A stretch of 64,000 nucleotides of DNA. It comes from Polytrichum commune (taxonomy: Eukaryota > Streptophyta > Polytrichopsida > Polytrichales > Polytrichaceae). The position numbers and the translations under genes are program-made. Shown here piece after piece: positions 21,413-34,049 of this stretch (its first letter is position 1; the number at the start of each line of letters is the position of its first letter). The notes beneath the pieces are model-generated. The model was not told where the DNA came from, did not search any database, and saw only the letters and a program-made list of their open reading frames with translations. The stretch spans positions 13,270,501 to 13,334,500 of the forward strand of contig OX485808.1 of assembly GCA_950295325.1 (NCBI GenBank), in the 5' to 3' direction.

Positions 21413-23054
21413 AAGTGAGCTATTTAGAATGGGTCTACTTTTAAGGTAATTTCCTCCCTCCCTCCGTCCCTTCTCATCATCCACTCTCTTTTAGAACAAT
21501 TCAGGTATAGATTTCTGTGTAGATTTTTCTCTTTGCATAAGATGGCCCTTGGATTTAAGGATACACATCAATCAAATTTAGGTCAACTATGCACTCACTT
21601 TGAGGCAAATCTGTAGTAGCCTTTTCTCCTTGTCACTTGTTATCCCCTCAAGCTTTACTTGTAGGAAGTCCTGTATGAATTTCTGCACTTCCAATTCCTC
21701 TTCACAATATGCCCTGCTCTCTGCCTGGAACTTTTCTGTATTTGAGGTTCTAGGCTTAATTTTTAGTTTTCTTGATATTTTCCTGATGAAAATCATAGTC
21801 ATGTAACTTGCCAGGTGTTTCCAGGTAACTGGCTTAGTAGAGACTAGACAAGACTGTAGTTTTATGTAGTAACACTCACAGATGTGCAGGAAAAGAACCG
21901 GCCCCTGTGAGCTCATTTTTTGGCAAGCCGTGGAAGACTCAGCACTCTGTATTTTGTGCTTACATGTGTATAAAAGTTGGAACAAGTTTCTCTGGGGCTT
22001 TGAAATGTATATCATACATCATGCCTTGTGATCACACCCACTTTGCCTCCACTTGTCCCTTGTTTCATATCACCTTTATCTATGAGTTCATGGTGTCCAT
22101 TTTACGAGTCACAATTTGAACTTCACAATATTGTCCAAGGTATGTGGCTGTATATTGGGCACTTCCAAGTCTGCAATCAGATCTTCCATTGGATTAAACT
22201 GGGAATTGTCTCATTTAGATACCAATTACAAGTCATGCTTGAAATAGGAGTTCAAATGCAAACAGTTACAGCATGTCAAGTGAAGATTCTCTTTCTCTTT
22301 TAGATGGTCGTCATAATAGTAGGAGGCCCTCCCAGTTATAATAATGATTGAACCTAAATTGCGTCTTTATTGTGAGCACATTTTCCAATCGCATCGTAAC
22401 ACATAACATCTGTTTAATATCCATTCTTAAGTACAAAGCTTACCATATACCATTTGAATAGAGGTGTCTTATCAGATAGAGTGGCCATATAAGGCCCACA
22501 ACAGTAGGGCACAAACCACTAGTGCCAAGTTGGCAAAAACCATTACATGATAAAAATTTGAAAGTGTGCTAATTTTCCTTGGAGAAGAAAACTCAATTAC
22601 CAGAACGACAGAAGGGGATAGTTGAAGATTGAAGGGGACTTGACTTCATTGACCCGTCATTGACTTTCATTTGAGTGAATAAAACCTTGATTTTCATTAT
22701 TTTGAAGGTGTGGACATGAAATTGTTGTATTTTACATTGAATATTTTTATGGTGCCATATTCTTGTTATTCAAACATTGCCTGAAGGTTTCATAATTGAA
22801 GGATTCATATTCAATTTTGTAGCATCTCAAGATTTTAAAAAATCAATCAATCTAGTCATGCAACATTCAAAGTGGGTAAGGGCAAGGACGACCACATTCC
22901 AACTTGTATTGTGAACAGTGAGACAAACTACTATCTCACATTTGGGCACCCCTACTCCATACGCAAGTGCTTAGCTGAAAAGATGCTTGAAGATATTGGC
23001 AAAATCTCCGCTAATGTTGGTGAAGAGGAATAGAGTTCAAATCAAGGCAATAGC
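21413..23054. other. Downstream of syntaxin: 3' UTR then unrecognised sequence
   Basis: The syntaxin 3' UTR must begin here, but no poly-A signal stands out. A 142-codon minus-strand frame at 21587-22015 has no recognisable domain and lies in the presumed 3' UTR. The rest is AT-rich non-coding. Confidence 0.5.
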
Positions 23055-23290
23055 CACTTTCCTCGTAAGTTTTGGAGCTCGTACGATAATATGGCCTATC
23101 ATCACAGTGAAGATTCTCGTGCTCATTAAATGGTCATATAGGTCCCCTCAATTATGTTGATTTTAAGCCTACAATATTATCATATTTTGAGCATGTAATT
23201 CAATCTCTTTGGAACATGTGTCTTTATGGTATCTACTCTTGGAATCACACCTAACCACATACCACTCAAATACAAGTGTCCTAATAAAAA
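23055..23290 (+). repeat. Dispersed repeat family X, copy
   Basis: It resembles 40785-41010 and 55570-55830, and the reverse strand of 14615-14735 and of 48110-48890. Shared blocks include GTGAAGATTCTCGTGCTC, AATTATGTTGA, GAGCATGTA.TCCAATCTC and AACACATGTCT. No coding capacity and no clear terminal repeats. Confidence 0.7.
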
Positions 23291-23589
23291 AAGTAACCGA
23301 ATAAGGGTTGTCCACCACAGTGCATTGGAGAAGGGAGTGGATTATAGAACAAAACTGGAAACCAAACATAGTCTGAATAGATGTTTTAACATTCAACCCA
23401 GAGAATTAGTTAGTGGATGGACTCAAAATATGGATGATAATACGTGGATGAAAGCAGGTAACTAACCCACCACAGATGGATGGATGTGGAAAATATGTAG
23501 CCAACTTGTGGTACACATGGATGAAAAATGGGAATGGTTCTTTCGAGGGCTCCCTGATGGGCCACGGGGGATAATTAGTTGCATATGAG

Positions 23590-23810
23590 CCTATTTCTCA
23601 CCCATAATATTACACAACTCCTTGGATGCGTTATGTGGGGCAAGGTTTTGGATGAGCATAATTCTCCTTAAATTGTGGATTCCCCGTTTATGGGGGGCAT
23701 TGTAAACTGTTTGACAAACAATTGTAAGTTATTAGAGTTTTAAAATTTCAGCCTCTTTCTTTGAAAAGGGACCATCACCAACTACTTAGTATTGTTATGT
23801 CCATTGAGGA
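23590..23810 (+). repeat. Dispersed repeat family W, copy 1
   Basis: It matches 28505-28745 through blocks such as ATAATTCTCCT, TGTTTATGGGG and GCAGCCTCTTTCTTTG. Class unknown. Confidence 0.6.
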
Positions 23811-25196
23811 AAGATGGTATGAATTGTCTATAGTCTACAATCGCTTGTTTACGCAATTTAGTGTTGGAATTGCATTAAAGACCTCAAGGTTTGTTTTGTG
23901 AATTCCAACCCATTATATCTAATTGATGTTGCCTCCTTTAATGACATATGGAACGGGATGGTTTGCACCTATGATTTAAGCTATACTAGATAGACTAATT
24001 AGCATGGACATAATGAAATGTTAATATGTTAGGTTCAAGCTATTCATGCATGCATGATTGAAAGTATCTTTGTCCCATCAATATGTCATATCCAAAGCCT
24101 TCTTTCGGCTCATCAACATAGTGGACCGGGGCATTTGAGGGAGGGGCTTGGACTTTGTGAATTAATAGGTGGACAAAAAGAAATTGAAATAAATAAAAAA
24201 CATGAAATTCAATATGAAGGTGTTGGGATATAACATGTGGTCTTGCATTTAAAAATATATAGAGAGAGTTTGGTGGTAGAGGCTCATGTGTACCTCCATG
24301 ACTGGAATGCCCTATCATGGTTGCACATTGGCATGAGATGTTGACATTGCCTCCATTCTTAGGTTTTTGAGTGAGGCATATTGAGGTTTCACTATAAAAA
24401 ATATACTTTAAGAAACAATGATACACTCGGTAAAGCTAATAAATCAATAAAAAGTTGTCCATTTTCCTGAAATGGACTACCAAGTTGCTATACCTTGCAG
24501 TTTGAGTATTGTTTAGGTAGAAACACCTATGATGGACACTTTGAGCACTATGATCCCTTACCTAACCCATAAAAGTTATCCAATATATGTGTTTGAATTA
24601 GAAATGACGTTATGAGCATAAGACATTGAGATCACATGAATCATAGCATATATAATTTACATAGAAATGCTCAAAGTCATAAACCTCATTTGACCCTTGT
24701 TAGTCACTGCCGCACGCCCGCAGGGGGGAGGGTAAGGTAGAATGGCATCTTGTAGTTGTGGTAGGTGTGATGATGCAAATGTATGCCCCTTATAAAAATC
24801 AATGTGGACTTAAGTTGTGCACAAATTGATACCTCTCAACACACTTGTACCTAATGTCGCCACTATGCATCTTTCAAGCTTAAAGATGTGGTGGTGTTGA
24901 ATTCAAATATGCATGCAGTTGCTTGACATATATGAAAATGTATGGGATTTGATATCCATCTATCTATAATATTCATTGTGCAATTACATAAATGTAGTGG
25001 GCGAGTACCGTGATGGGTTGGGTGGTTGAGTAAAAATAAATTTAAAGTCAAAGCGATTAAGTCAATCATCCACTTTGCACTAGCCCATATGACATAAGTA
25101 ATTTTCAAGGCCACCGTAAACTATGTGACAACCATTAAGTCAAAAGTAAGGAGCTCCATTATGAGAGTACTTGAAGTTCATATCAACTTGCCTATA
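23811..25196. other. AT-rich stretch without recognisable genes
   Basis: Only short chance frames are present and no repeat structure was recognised. Confidence 0.5.
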
Positions 25197-25907
25197 GAGT
25201 CTAACCTCATTAATATGACACCCTCGATATTACGACACATTTTTGTGAGACCAAACTTTTTAATTCAAAACTCCCTCTTTTATACGACTATGACACTTGA
25301 TAATGTGGCATTCAGAATCTCCGTTTTGTCATGTTAAAGAGGTAGTTAATGCTAAAATTCCTTTCATCCATGTTATGTACATCTAAAATACATCCATTTT
25401 CGCTTGGGAACTACTTGGGAACTTCACTTATCATTGGGAACTTAATGATAAATAGGGTTACTAATGTACAATGGACATGGTTAGGGTTAGAGTGGCCTCC
25501 TGCCTAGTATGTTGCCTTGTACACATGGTGATATAATATCACTAGTATCTTGATGCTAAACGTCATGCATCATTGTTGTCTAGTTTCCTATTAGAGAACT
25601 CTTTATACTTTGGTGCTAATGAGATTATTAATTTTCAAAAGTTAATAGGGAATTTAGATAAGATGACAGTTGCTGACTTGGGTAGGCAACACCAAAACTC
25701 TTTGGACTCCTATTTCAAGAGTTCTTAAGAATCCTTGTAATTGTTTAGAGTTATAAGTTTTTATTTCATACCATCTATATTGCTCAAACTTGTTGTATAT
25801 ATTTTTAAGCTCATATTGCTTATGTTTTTTTTTATTCCCTCAATAATACGACAACTTTACGATATTTGTCATATTAATGAGAAGACGGCACCTCGATAAT
25901 ACGACTT
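25197..25907 (+). mobile_element. Degenerate pogo/Lemi-like element (~0.7 kb)
   Basis: The left end, after TA, reads GAGTCTAACCTCATTAATAT, close in form to the pogo terminus at 11819. Inverted copies of CTCATTAATATGACA lie at 25206-25220 and about 25881-25896. Subterminal CTCGATATTACGACA and ACTTGATAATGTGGC motifs mirror the subterminal repeats of the 11819 element. The right limit is uncertain because similar motifs continue to about 25925. Confidence 0.45.
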
Positions 25908-26255
25908 TTTTTGTGTTTCCCAAATGTGACATACTAAAGAGCGAGAAGAATATTCAGATTGTAGGCAACACGACGACTAGTAATAAGGTCTCTTCTCACA
26001 CATTATGAATTCTAACAAGAGTAACATAATTTCATGGATTTTCTAACTGATTAAGGAATGGAAGCTGCTTGTAAAGGGACCGTAAATAGGTGTCGGAAGT
26101 CACTTGTGGAGTTAGGCACTTGTCCCATATGTTAAAGAGATGATTAAGTGTCCTTTTAGATTGGCATTCGGTGCATAGGTGCCCCACCACCATGTGACAT
26201 TTTATGTAATTTAAGAGAATAACATTGACTGAAAAGATTATTATTTTCAATATGG

Positions 26256-26287
<32 letters not shown>

Positions 26288-27090
26288 AAAATAAATCTAA
26301 TTTTTTAATTTTAGTATTCAAATCATCTAGGTAAGAAGGATATGAATTGGATCTCAATTTGTTGGAAGTATGCCAAATGCACATTATTTTCCATCTAATT
26401 GAAACATTATGACATATAATGTAGGTCTCTGATGTTATATAATGTGGGTTGGAATACAATGTGCACCCACAATATTATCACCGATGTTTTAGTGTTGGGT
26501 TCCACGTGTATAGTGTGGATCACACTACTTCTCATAAACATCATTTATGTTATTTAGTGTTACGTACACTACTTGCGAAGGGCCTAAACTAGAGGCCTAG
26601 AGGTCAAGACATGTCACATCTGCTGATTGTCAACATGACACTATTTGTGAACATACGTAACTTTTTGGAGTGCAAAATTATTTACATTATAACATTTAGC
26701 GTAGCACATCAAGGTGCTTGAGGTGACAAATTTTCTGCGTTTTAATTTGCCAAAAGATAATGTAACCACATCAATATCACTTCCACAAAATGACAAGACA
26801 AAGAGGAGGCAAACAAGAAGATATTATTGAACATGTAAATGACAAGTGTCATGTGGTTACATTAATGGTCAACATTGTAAACTGGGATAGGCCCCATGAT
26901 AGGGAAAATGACCATTGTTGTCACGTGACACTAAATGCCTCAAATGGTGTAGTGATAGAGGCCCGTTTGTGGCTCCACAAGTGCGCTAACCCTTACATTA
27001 TTGCACCCAGACATGGGATTATGGTTCTAAGTTAGGCATATTGAAGTCTGGCAACTAAAAATACATGTGAAACTAAAAAGGAAAATATTT
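25908..27090. other. Non-coding AT-rich stretch
   Basis: It holds an (AT)n microsatellite at about 26254-26281 and otherwise only short frames with no domain. Confidence 0.6.
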
Positions 27091-27099
27091 TATTTTCCA

Positions 27100-27345
27100 T
27101 TGTTCACTGTAGTGCCCGGGAAGTTTTTGGGCATAGTCGGTCAAGATCCTTGTGATTCTAAATCCAACCAGTTACATGTTGATATCTTCCGATTTTGCTT
27201 TCATTCATTTGAGGTATATTCTTCTATAGATTCCTCTAAAATGATCAGTAATTCTCCTAAAGTCTTGAACTTCAACCGGTTATTTCTCAAACTCAACCGG
27301 TTCATCTGTAACTAACCGCCGGTTCTTCCCGGACAGTGGTTCACT
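27100..27345 (+). repeat. Dispersed repeat family Y, copy 1
   Basis: It matches 51995-52240. Shared blocks include TTTTTGGGCATA.TCGGTCAA, CCTCTAAAATGAT, AAGTCTTGAACTT and several AACCGGTT motifs. Class unknown. Confidence 0.65.
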
Positions 27346-28504
27346 TAATTATTCAATGCCAATGTTAATTAAATATTCTGTATATGAGATATGCACATGA
27401 CCACCAAATTGTTGTACTTTGCAATTCCAGTACTATGGTACTGAAGACACGATTAAGCTTCCAATTTAGATTGCACTTCTGACAGTGTTATTTTCATTAT
27501 TTTTAATTTAGAATATTCCATGCTAGATTTACAGGGCCAACTTGCAAATTGGTACAATGAAATGAATTTGGTTTCAAAGTCCGGAAAGTCAAAAGGCTTA
27601 TGGGACTAAAAGTACATGAAGATGGCGACAAACTTAGAGGGTATGTGATGTGTGAGTGAAGATATACCTACCAATGTTAGTTGGCCCAAGATTGACGGCA
27701 TTTGAATAAACACATTCGGTAACAAAAACCAGATGAGTCCATCCAGGGGCTTGGATGGAGTTTACTTTAGGGAAGCACCTTTGAGTTGGTACATAAGCGT
27801 TGCTTATCCCCTCCTAACTATTTTCGATTGCTTACTATTATGTAATTAGAATCGAGGTGGCAAGGGACCATGATGTGCTAGTGGATGCCATAGGCATATT
27901 TCTAAATCTTAGATGAGTGGATAACCAAGGCCATGATGTGGCCTTGGATTCCACATACCCATTTTGTAAAATAAAGTGAGTTATCCACGTGTATAACACG
28001 TGTCAAGTAGATATGACGTGTCATTAAAAACATTTTATTTTGGATCATTCATTGACTTAATTTACACATGCGTGAAGTATACAATGTTCGTAATATGTTA
28101 AGGAAAAAATGCATTGGTGTATGGTAATATGCTTAACTTAGATTCTAAATCTATCATACTATTTTGTTGTAAATTATATTGTGTGATATACTTAGCACCA
28201 CATAAACAAACTCCGCCTCACAAAGATGAAAGTCCGTTGCCTTGGGCTTGAAGATGAGAATATGTAGACGTTGCGAAACGTAAGCCCAAAATACGGCCTG
28301 GAATTTTTAACACTTCATTTGTGAAAGCTCATCTATTTGGTTTCACCCCAAAACAAAGAGAAGACTAGATTAAAGTTTAAGCCAAACACAAAAGACAACC
28401 CCTTGTCTACTTAATGGACAAGATTAAATGTTCTAAAAACTCGGACTCATGGTTGTCATAAGTTGTCGACTTTCTAAACCATGATTAACAATAGGTCCTA
28501 CCTT
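27346..28504. other. Non-coding AT-rich stretch
   Basis: No gene, RNA gene or clear element boundary was recognised. Confidence 0.5.
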
Positions 28505-28745
28505 TGCATTATGCCCTTCGGAGCTAATTCATAACATTACACAACTCTATGGTTGCATCATGTGGGATCATGTATCGGGCGAGAATAATTCTCCTATAAT
28601 TTCAAGATTGCTTGTTTATGGGGAGCACTCAAGCTATGTACTCTGGAGTTTTCAACAAGAAACTATAAATTCAAAGCTTTTTTAATTGCAGCCTCTTTCT
28701 TTGGAAACACACCATCGTCTAGCTGTTTAGTAATGTTATGTTGCC
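28505..28745 (+). repeat. Dispersed repeat family W, copy 2
   Basis: See the copy at 23590-23810. The two differ by many substitutions and short indels. Confidence 0.6.
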
Positions 28746-29950
28746 ATGATCATCTCATTAACCCATCTGCTCCCAGCCTTCAAAGAAATGCAAGAGAGGC
28801 AAGAGGTGGACTTGAGTGACAGGAGATATTTGTGAACTTGAACATCTCAGTATGCAAAGAGGTCTTGATCTTCATCATTTACAAGCTTCCCTGCCATAGC
28901 CACCCGGTTCGCAATCAACCCACTCCCACAAATAATGTTGTTGGTGGTGATTCAAGGCGATGATGTTTCCCAATAATCGGTATTCCATTCTCCAGATTGA
29001 TGAATAAATGGTAGAGCATTTTGTCTTGCATTGAGAATTTTTTTGTGACATTTGTCATTTCGTAGAGATTTCCTCCAGGTTCTCTTGCAGCCCCTTCAGT
29101 GTGGTTTGATGTTCTCTTAGGAGGTTGAGGTTGAGGTAAGGGACCTAGGATTTGCTCGACCAACATGTTTGAGGGCTTTGAGAATCAATACAAAGGGTTG
29201 TGCAAAGAAATTTAAAATTCTTCGTTGGTTTTTATGTGGGAGCTCTGTTACTAGTCTATGTTGTTACAACAATAAAGGACAAATCCACCTTTAGATGGCT
29301 GTATACACTCATCTAAGTTGTCATGGGAGGCTTTGACAACTATATTGAGATTCATGAAGGAGAGCATCATAGTTGAAAAACCTACCAATTCTCCACATCT
29401 CTCATTTCACATAAGTCTACATACAAGGATCACAGGCAAACCATCACAACCAGATTAAACTTGTCACTAAAAAATGATCAACGATGTCATTTAACACTCA
29501 CAATTTGAAGATAATCTCATCTAGTAAGACTTGACCATGAAAACTTGTCACAGCCTAAAGTTCAGTCAGCAAGTTCATGATCACAATGATGAGCACAAGA
29601 AAATACGGATGAAGAATCATAACCCAACTATCATGCAATCACCAGTCAAGGAAATCATAATCCACCTGGATCACAAGAACTAGCTCAATGAGTGTATAAC
29701 TCGCCACACAGAGAAGGATGACCTTGATGTTGGCCACAAATTGCCAATTGTGTGAAAAAATAGATTTTCCAATGAGCTCTTAAGCTTTTGAAGGGAGGAG
29801 AAATCAAGTCACAGGTAAACAAGCTTTTAAGGATGGATTCATCTAAGAAAAAACTGGGCGCTTCTTTCCTTAAGGAAAAGGTGTCAGATTTTCCTCCTCA
29901 AAACAATACTTCAATGAAATGAAATTGATTGCAAAGTCCATAAACCCAAG
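28746..29950. other. Non-coding stretch
   Basis: The frames here are short and unrecognised. I see nothing assignable. Confidence 0.5.
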
Positions 29951-29954
29951 AGGC

Positions 29955-30343
29955 TTAAGGGATTAGAAGTATCATCAAGATGGTATCAAATGTGCTAGTT
30001 CCCTAGAGTAGCAGAGTGAGGTGGCTTCCATGAGGTAGAGGCTAATATGAACTTGATGGTCCAATTAAAAAATATATATGAGACTCCCCAATACTACATT
30101 CTAAAATAGTGAAGGAAACTTATTTGTAATGAAGTTGTAGAGGGAACACTCCAACACAAAGTGTGTCTCATTTTCATAAAAGCGTGTCCCAGTTGGCACG
30201 TAGTAACCCAAGTCCAAAATGATCCTCAAATACCCATAACCTACTGGTATCGATAAATTTAAAACCCTCATTATAGATCCCCAAATGGTATTTTGAAAAC
30301 GAACAATACCAGTCCTGCACTGGTACTCATATCCAGATTTCAC
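29955..30343 (-). pseudogene. Remnant of a reverse-transcriptase C-terminal (zf-RVT-like) region
   Basis: The minus-strand frame has ENETHFVLECSLYNFITNK, which matches the E-x-E-x-HF-x-x-x-C-x-x-Y signature found at the C-terminal end of many non-LTR reverse transcriptase proteins. An LDHQVHISLYL segment follows after stops. The expected upstream cysteine pair is not clear. Stops interrupt the frame, so this is an old fragment. Confidence 0.4.
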
Positions 30344-30363
30344 CAGAAATAATCTGAATTGCT

Positions 30364-31946
30364 TTGATATATCAGAACAAAGCTTTCCTAGGGGAAGTCA
30401 CCCTTCTTGCAAATCAGTCTGAAGAACTGTTTGTAACTATTTTGAAGGCAGGAGTTCCAATGCTTCGGAGGGAAGACTCTAGTTCTATTAATGAGGCAAT
30501 GTTTAATGAAGCCTTTGCTAATAACAGATCACTATTTGAGAGAGAGAATCGCCTCAGAAGAGATTGAGATCACAATAGTTACAAACAGTTGAGATCACAG
30601 AAAGCTCACCACTCAGAACGATTGGTCTAAGTTAAAGACTGGATTTGAATTCTGTCGGAACCCTTACTTTTGCATTGCAGAACTTAAGTGCTTCACAAAG
30701 CAAGAGGATTCCACAGCCCTGTAATCATAAGAACCCTCAACACCAAGCTACTTACACACAAAGCTCTCCAGAAAGACAGATTGCACACTAATTTATTTTT
30801 TTAAGTCATCAATACCAGGCTCAAATGAAAGTTCAAACATGTCTCCCTTTCGTCCATATCTTCAGGTTATGCTATAGTGTGTCAATGATTCCAAAGTTAC
30901 AAAACCTGTGACACCACTGTCAGTAAGCATTACTGCAAATATCAAAGAATGTATTACTAGGAATCTGAGGTGTCTGTAATTTAGGATATCTCAACAAGAT
31001 TGGTCATGGCCACAGTTGATTAAGGCAGAAGTAAGGCAAATATCACAATTGACACATGCAAATGTGCTAAAGAGTCGAAGGATTGCCTCATCATAGATCC
31101 AAGCAAGAAACAGAATCATGTCAATGACTTATTCAAGGAAAAAAATATTCTCTATCCACCCTTGATACCAAGTTCCTCTAGGTGGTACAGAGACGAACCT
31201 CTGCTATGGTCAGAAATTGGCACCTGACACTAAAGCCAAGCAACTAACTTCGAGTCACAGATTATCCCAGCAACAAGGCCATGAGAGTAACCTTTCTTTT
31301 TCATGAAAATCCTGATGCTGATTTTCAGCAACAATTATTTCCAACTCCCTTTAACTGCACCACCTCCCACCTGTAAGGCAAGCTCATGTGGCATTGGGTG
31401 GCAATCATACATCCCCAAATGCCTTGATATGCTGCATAGTGATCCCAAAACCTTCTCAAATACTACACGGTAACTTACATTCTGCATTGATTGACATGTT
31501 GTCATGCTCTGATTTCTAAGAAAACGTCTCCCGGTCTACCTAGAACTAGTACTACGCAAGAATATGAGGATCTTTGTGTGATCACCGCCAACTCCCCTGT
31601 AAGGATTGTCAGCTCCAGTTGCATCCTGTTACGTGATTAATGGTCAGGAGCAAAATACATTCAAGATGCACCCACTCTAAGATCTGGGCACAGGGTAGTC
31701 ATGAGATGCTGCGATTTGCAATCAGAATCACAAATGTATCGAGGATTGCAGCAGCTACAGAGGACTGGATTCGAGACCATCAGGTGGGAGGTAACTCTTG
31801 CCATTACAGAAGGCCTAAATGAAGGCCATGCAAAGTACAACCTAAGGTTTGAGAACTAATGTATATGAATGCTGCCCTCCTGCCACGAAGAACTGAAAAG
31901 TTCAGGATAGAAGAAGCAATCTACATGTTTGGGGCTAGAGAATAAC
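30364..31946. other. Region downstream of the RLP44-like gene (3' UTR side)
   Basis: The 3' UTR of the minus-strand gene above should begin at 31946 and run to lower coordinates. Only short frames are present (for example 30364-30567), with no recognised domain. Confidence 0.5.
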
Positions 31947-32831
31947 CTAATCGTATTCAGGGACAAGCTGGGAGATTTTGCCCTCCTCGGCAGCAAGGCG
32001 CTGCTCCGTAACCCGTAACCATATGCACACAGCGCTGAAACTCAGTATCAAGCTGAGAAAACCACTACCAAGACCAATTCCTACGATGGCGAGGATGGAG
32101 AGGTTATGGGACTTGGGCTCAGGAATAGGGTAACCATACAGTCCTGAGTTCCCTTCGAACGACGAGATGTTGAACCTTGGTGCTCCAGTCGACGTGTTTG
32201 CAAGGCCTGTTGGAATAGGCCCGTCCAGATTGTTGTATGAAACATCAAAGATGCTGAGCTTTGACAGGGTGGTGAGCGCCACTGGAATAGTCCCTGTGAG
32301 CTGGTTGTATTGAAGGTCAAGCTCATGCAGGTAGGTGCAGTTTGCAAGCTGTGTTGGAATCTCACCTGTGAGATGGTTGTGGCTCAAATTGATGCTCATC
32401 AGGTAAGGAAGCATCCCAAGTCCCTGTGGGATTGAACCTGACAGCAAGTTTTGCGATAGGTCGAGGGTGAGCAGATTCGCACACAACGACAGGTTGGGTG
32501 AAATGGTTCCTGTGAGCCCATAGTTGCTTAAGTTCAGAGTCACCACACGACTACTGCTACAACTGATTCCAGCATACCTCTGTTCCTGGCCTGTCACATT
32601 GCAGGGAAACGCGGCATCCGTCCAGTTACTTAATAGCTGTGGATCTATGCTTGAGTTCACCTGCGCTTGAAATGCCTGTAAGCACGTAATATCATCCTTG
32701 CTCGGCTGTGCAAAAGTAGTTTTCCCCAAAATGAAGATGATTACCATCACCAGAGCAGATATGGAGACATGATGAAACACCAATCTGGTGCTAGCTAACA
32801 CTGGGCAACCAATACCACCATGCTGCTTCAT
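31947..32831 (-). CDS. RLP44: RLP44-like leucine-rich-repeat receptor-like protein (294 aa, single exon)
   Basis: In Arabidopsis, RLP44 is a membrane receptor-like protein without a kinase domain. It links cell-wall (pectin) state to brassinosteroid signalling by association with BAK1 and BRI1. This frame starts at ATG 32829-32831. A hydrophobic signal segment at about residues 22-41 is followed by a leucine-rich-repeat N-cap with cysteines 50, 77 and 91. Four repeats at about 96-215 follow ([51 protein letters not shown]), then a partial fifth ([13 protein letters not shown]). [16 protein letters not shown] precedes one membrane span at about 246-271. The tail [18 protein letters not shown] at 271-288 closely follows the family's short cytoplasmic tail. 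No kinase is expected. Length is as in the family and nothing is broken. A kinase-deleted BIR-type receptor is the main alternative, but the span and tail argue against it. Confidence 0.9.
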   Translation of the reverse strand: MKQHGGIGCPVLASTRLVFHHVSISALVMVIIFILGKTTFAQPSKDDITCLQAFQAQVNSSIDPQLLSNWTDAAFPCNVTGQEQRYAGISCSSSRVVTLNLSNYGLTGTISPNLSLCANLLTLDLSQNLLSGSIPQGLGMLPYLMSINLSHNHLTGEIPTQLANCTYLHELDLQYNQLTGTIPVALTTLSKLSIFDVSYNNLDGPIPTGLANTSTGAPRFNISSFEGNSGLYGYPIPEPKSHNLSILAIVGIGLGSGFLSLILSFSAVCIWLRVTEQRLAAEEGKISQLVPEYD

Positions 32832-34049
32832 GACTCCTGGTCTCTAAATCTTGGGGCTGGCACAGCATCTGATCAAACCCTAAGCCGTAACAGCGTGTCT
32901 TCAAATATGGGTGCCAATAGCTGCTACCAAGAGATTCTTCCCCTTTTCACTGCACTCAGATGCTAAAGTCTCTAATATCTCTGTTTCTGGACATGCCACT
33001 CTCCAGACACCATGCCCCTGAAATCTTTGTGTCTCTACCCAGGAGTACTGTGTGGATTGCAAATCTTTGGAGGTTGGTGTGTAAACACCACTTATTACTC
33101 AAAGCGTTTGCACTGAATTGCAAGCAGCCCTAATCCAAGCAACAAAAGGTTTTGCACACACTATGGTTTTGGCGCTACGACAGGGAGCTGAAGAAACAAA
33201 CAAACAAAAACAAAAACGCAAGTGTCAGATGGCGGTTACAACAAGGGATACATTCATCTCAGATTTGTGGAGTGGAGGACAATCAAAAAATGATGAAGTC
33301 TACTAAGATGATAAGAAGGCAAGAACATTATCTACGGACACTCCACTAAAACGTTCAGAAACAACTTCAGGTTGATGAAACGCCCTTCTCACGTAAACAT
33401 TCATCACCTTCAACATACACAGAGGTATGAGAAACAGGACATCTCCAACTGATGAAATTCACCAAAGCTCTGAAATCGCTATTTAAGAGTTACATCACAA
33501 CTAAAATACTCCAGCAACAGTTGACTTAAAGGCTGAGGAGTAGATCCCACACTCCACCATAGCCATAGAATGAGGAAGACTGCCCAAGAAGACACAAGGA
33601 AGGTTAACGTTTCTCCAATGGATTCAGAAACACTCTGTGTCTTACTTAAACATTCAAGGGATGGTAAAGGTTGATAGCAACCCTCAGGCCACGCTCGTCG
33701 GCACTTGCAAGCAACCATTTCGCCACTCATTCAAATCGGTTGCTCTGCTTCCAGCATTAGTTTAGTTTGTCGATCACACAGATCCTTGGCTACTCCAGCC
33801 TCCACAAAATAAGATTGAAGATCTGTGACCAGGAGTCGTTCTTTAAGAGGAGCAAGAAATTTCCTGAAAGAGTGACCGGTTTGAAAATAGGCAGGAAAGA
33901 TCTCCAATGAAGAGAGAGATAGAGAAACACACACACACACCTGCATGAAGCAAGCTCCAGCTGCTCTGCCCCGCTGCTTCAATAAATCCAGGACTATTGA
34001 TAATCAGTCAGGGCTGCTCCCAAACTGAAGTCCTTCAAAAATTCGGATT
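32832..34049 (-). promoter_or_regulatory. Leader/promoter side of the RLP44-like gene
   Basis: The 5' UTR and promoter of the minus-strand gene should lie here. Two minus frames (33479-33730, 33731-33982) are not recognisable. A short (CA)n run lies near 33928-33941. I cannot place a transcription start. Confidence 0.4.

Noticed and set aside
21587-22015. 142-codon minus-strand frame downstream of syntaxin
   Set aside because: It has no recognisable domain and lies in the presumed 3' UTR of the opposite strand. Nothing supports expression.
33479-33982. Two adjacent minus-strand frames upstream of the RLP44-like gene
   Set aside because: No domain, and no splice arrangement joining them to the RLP44 frame is evident.
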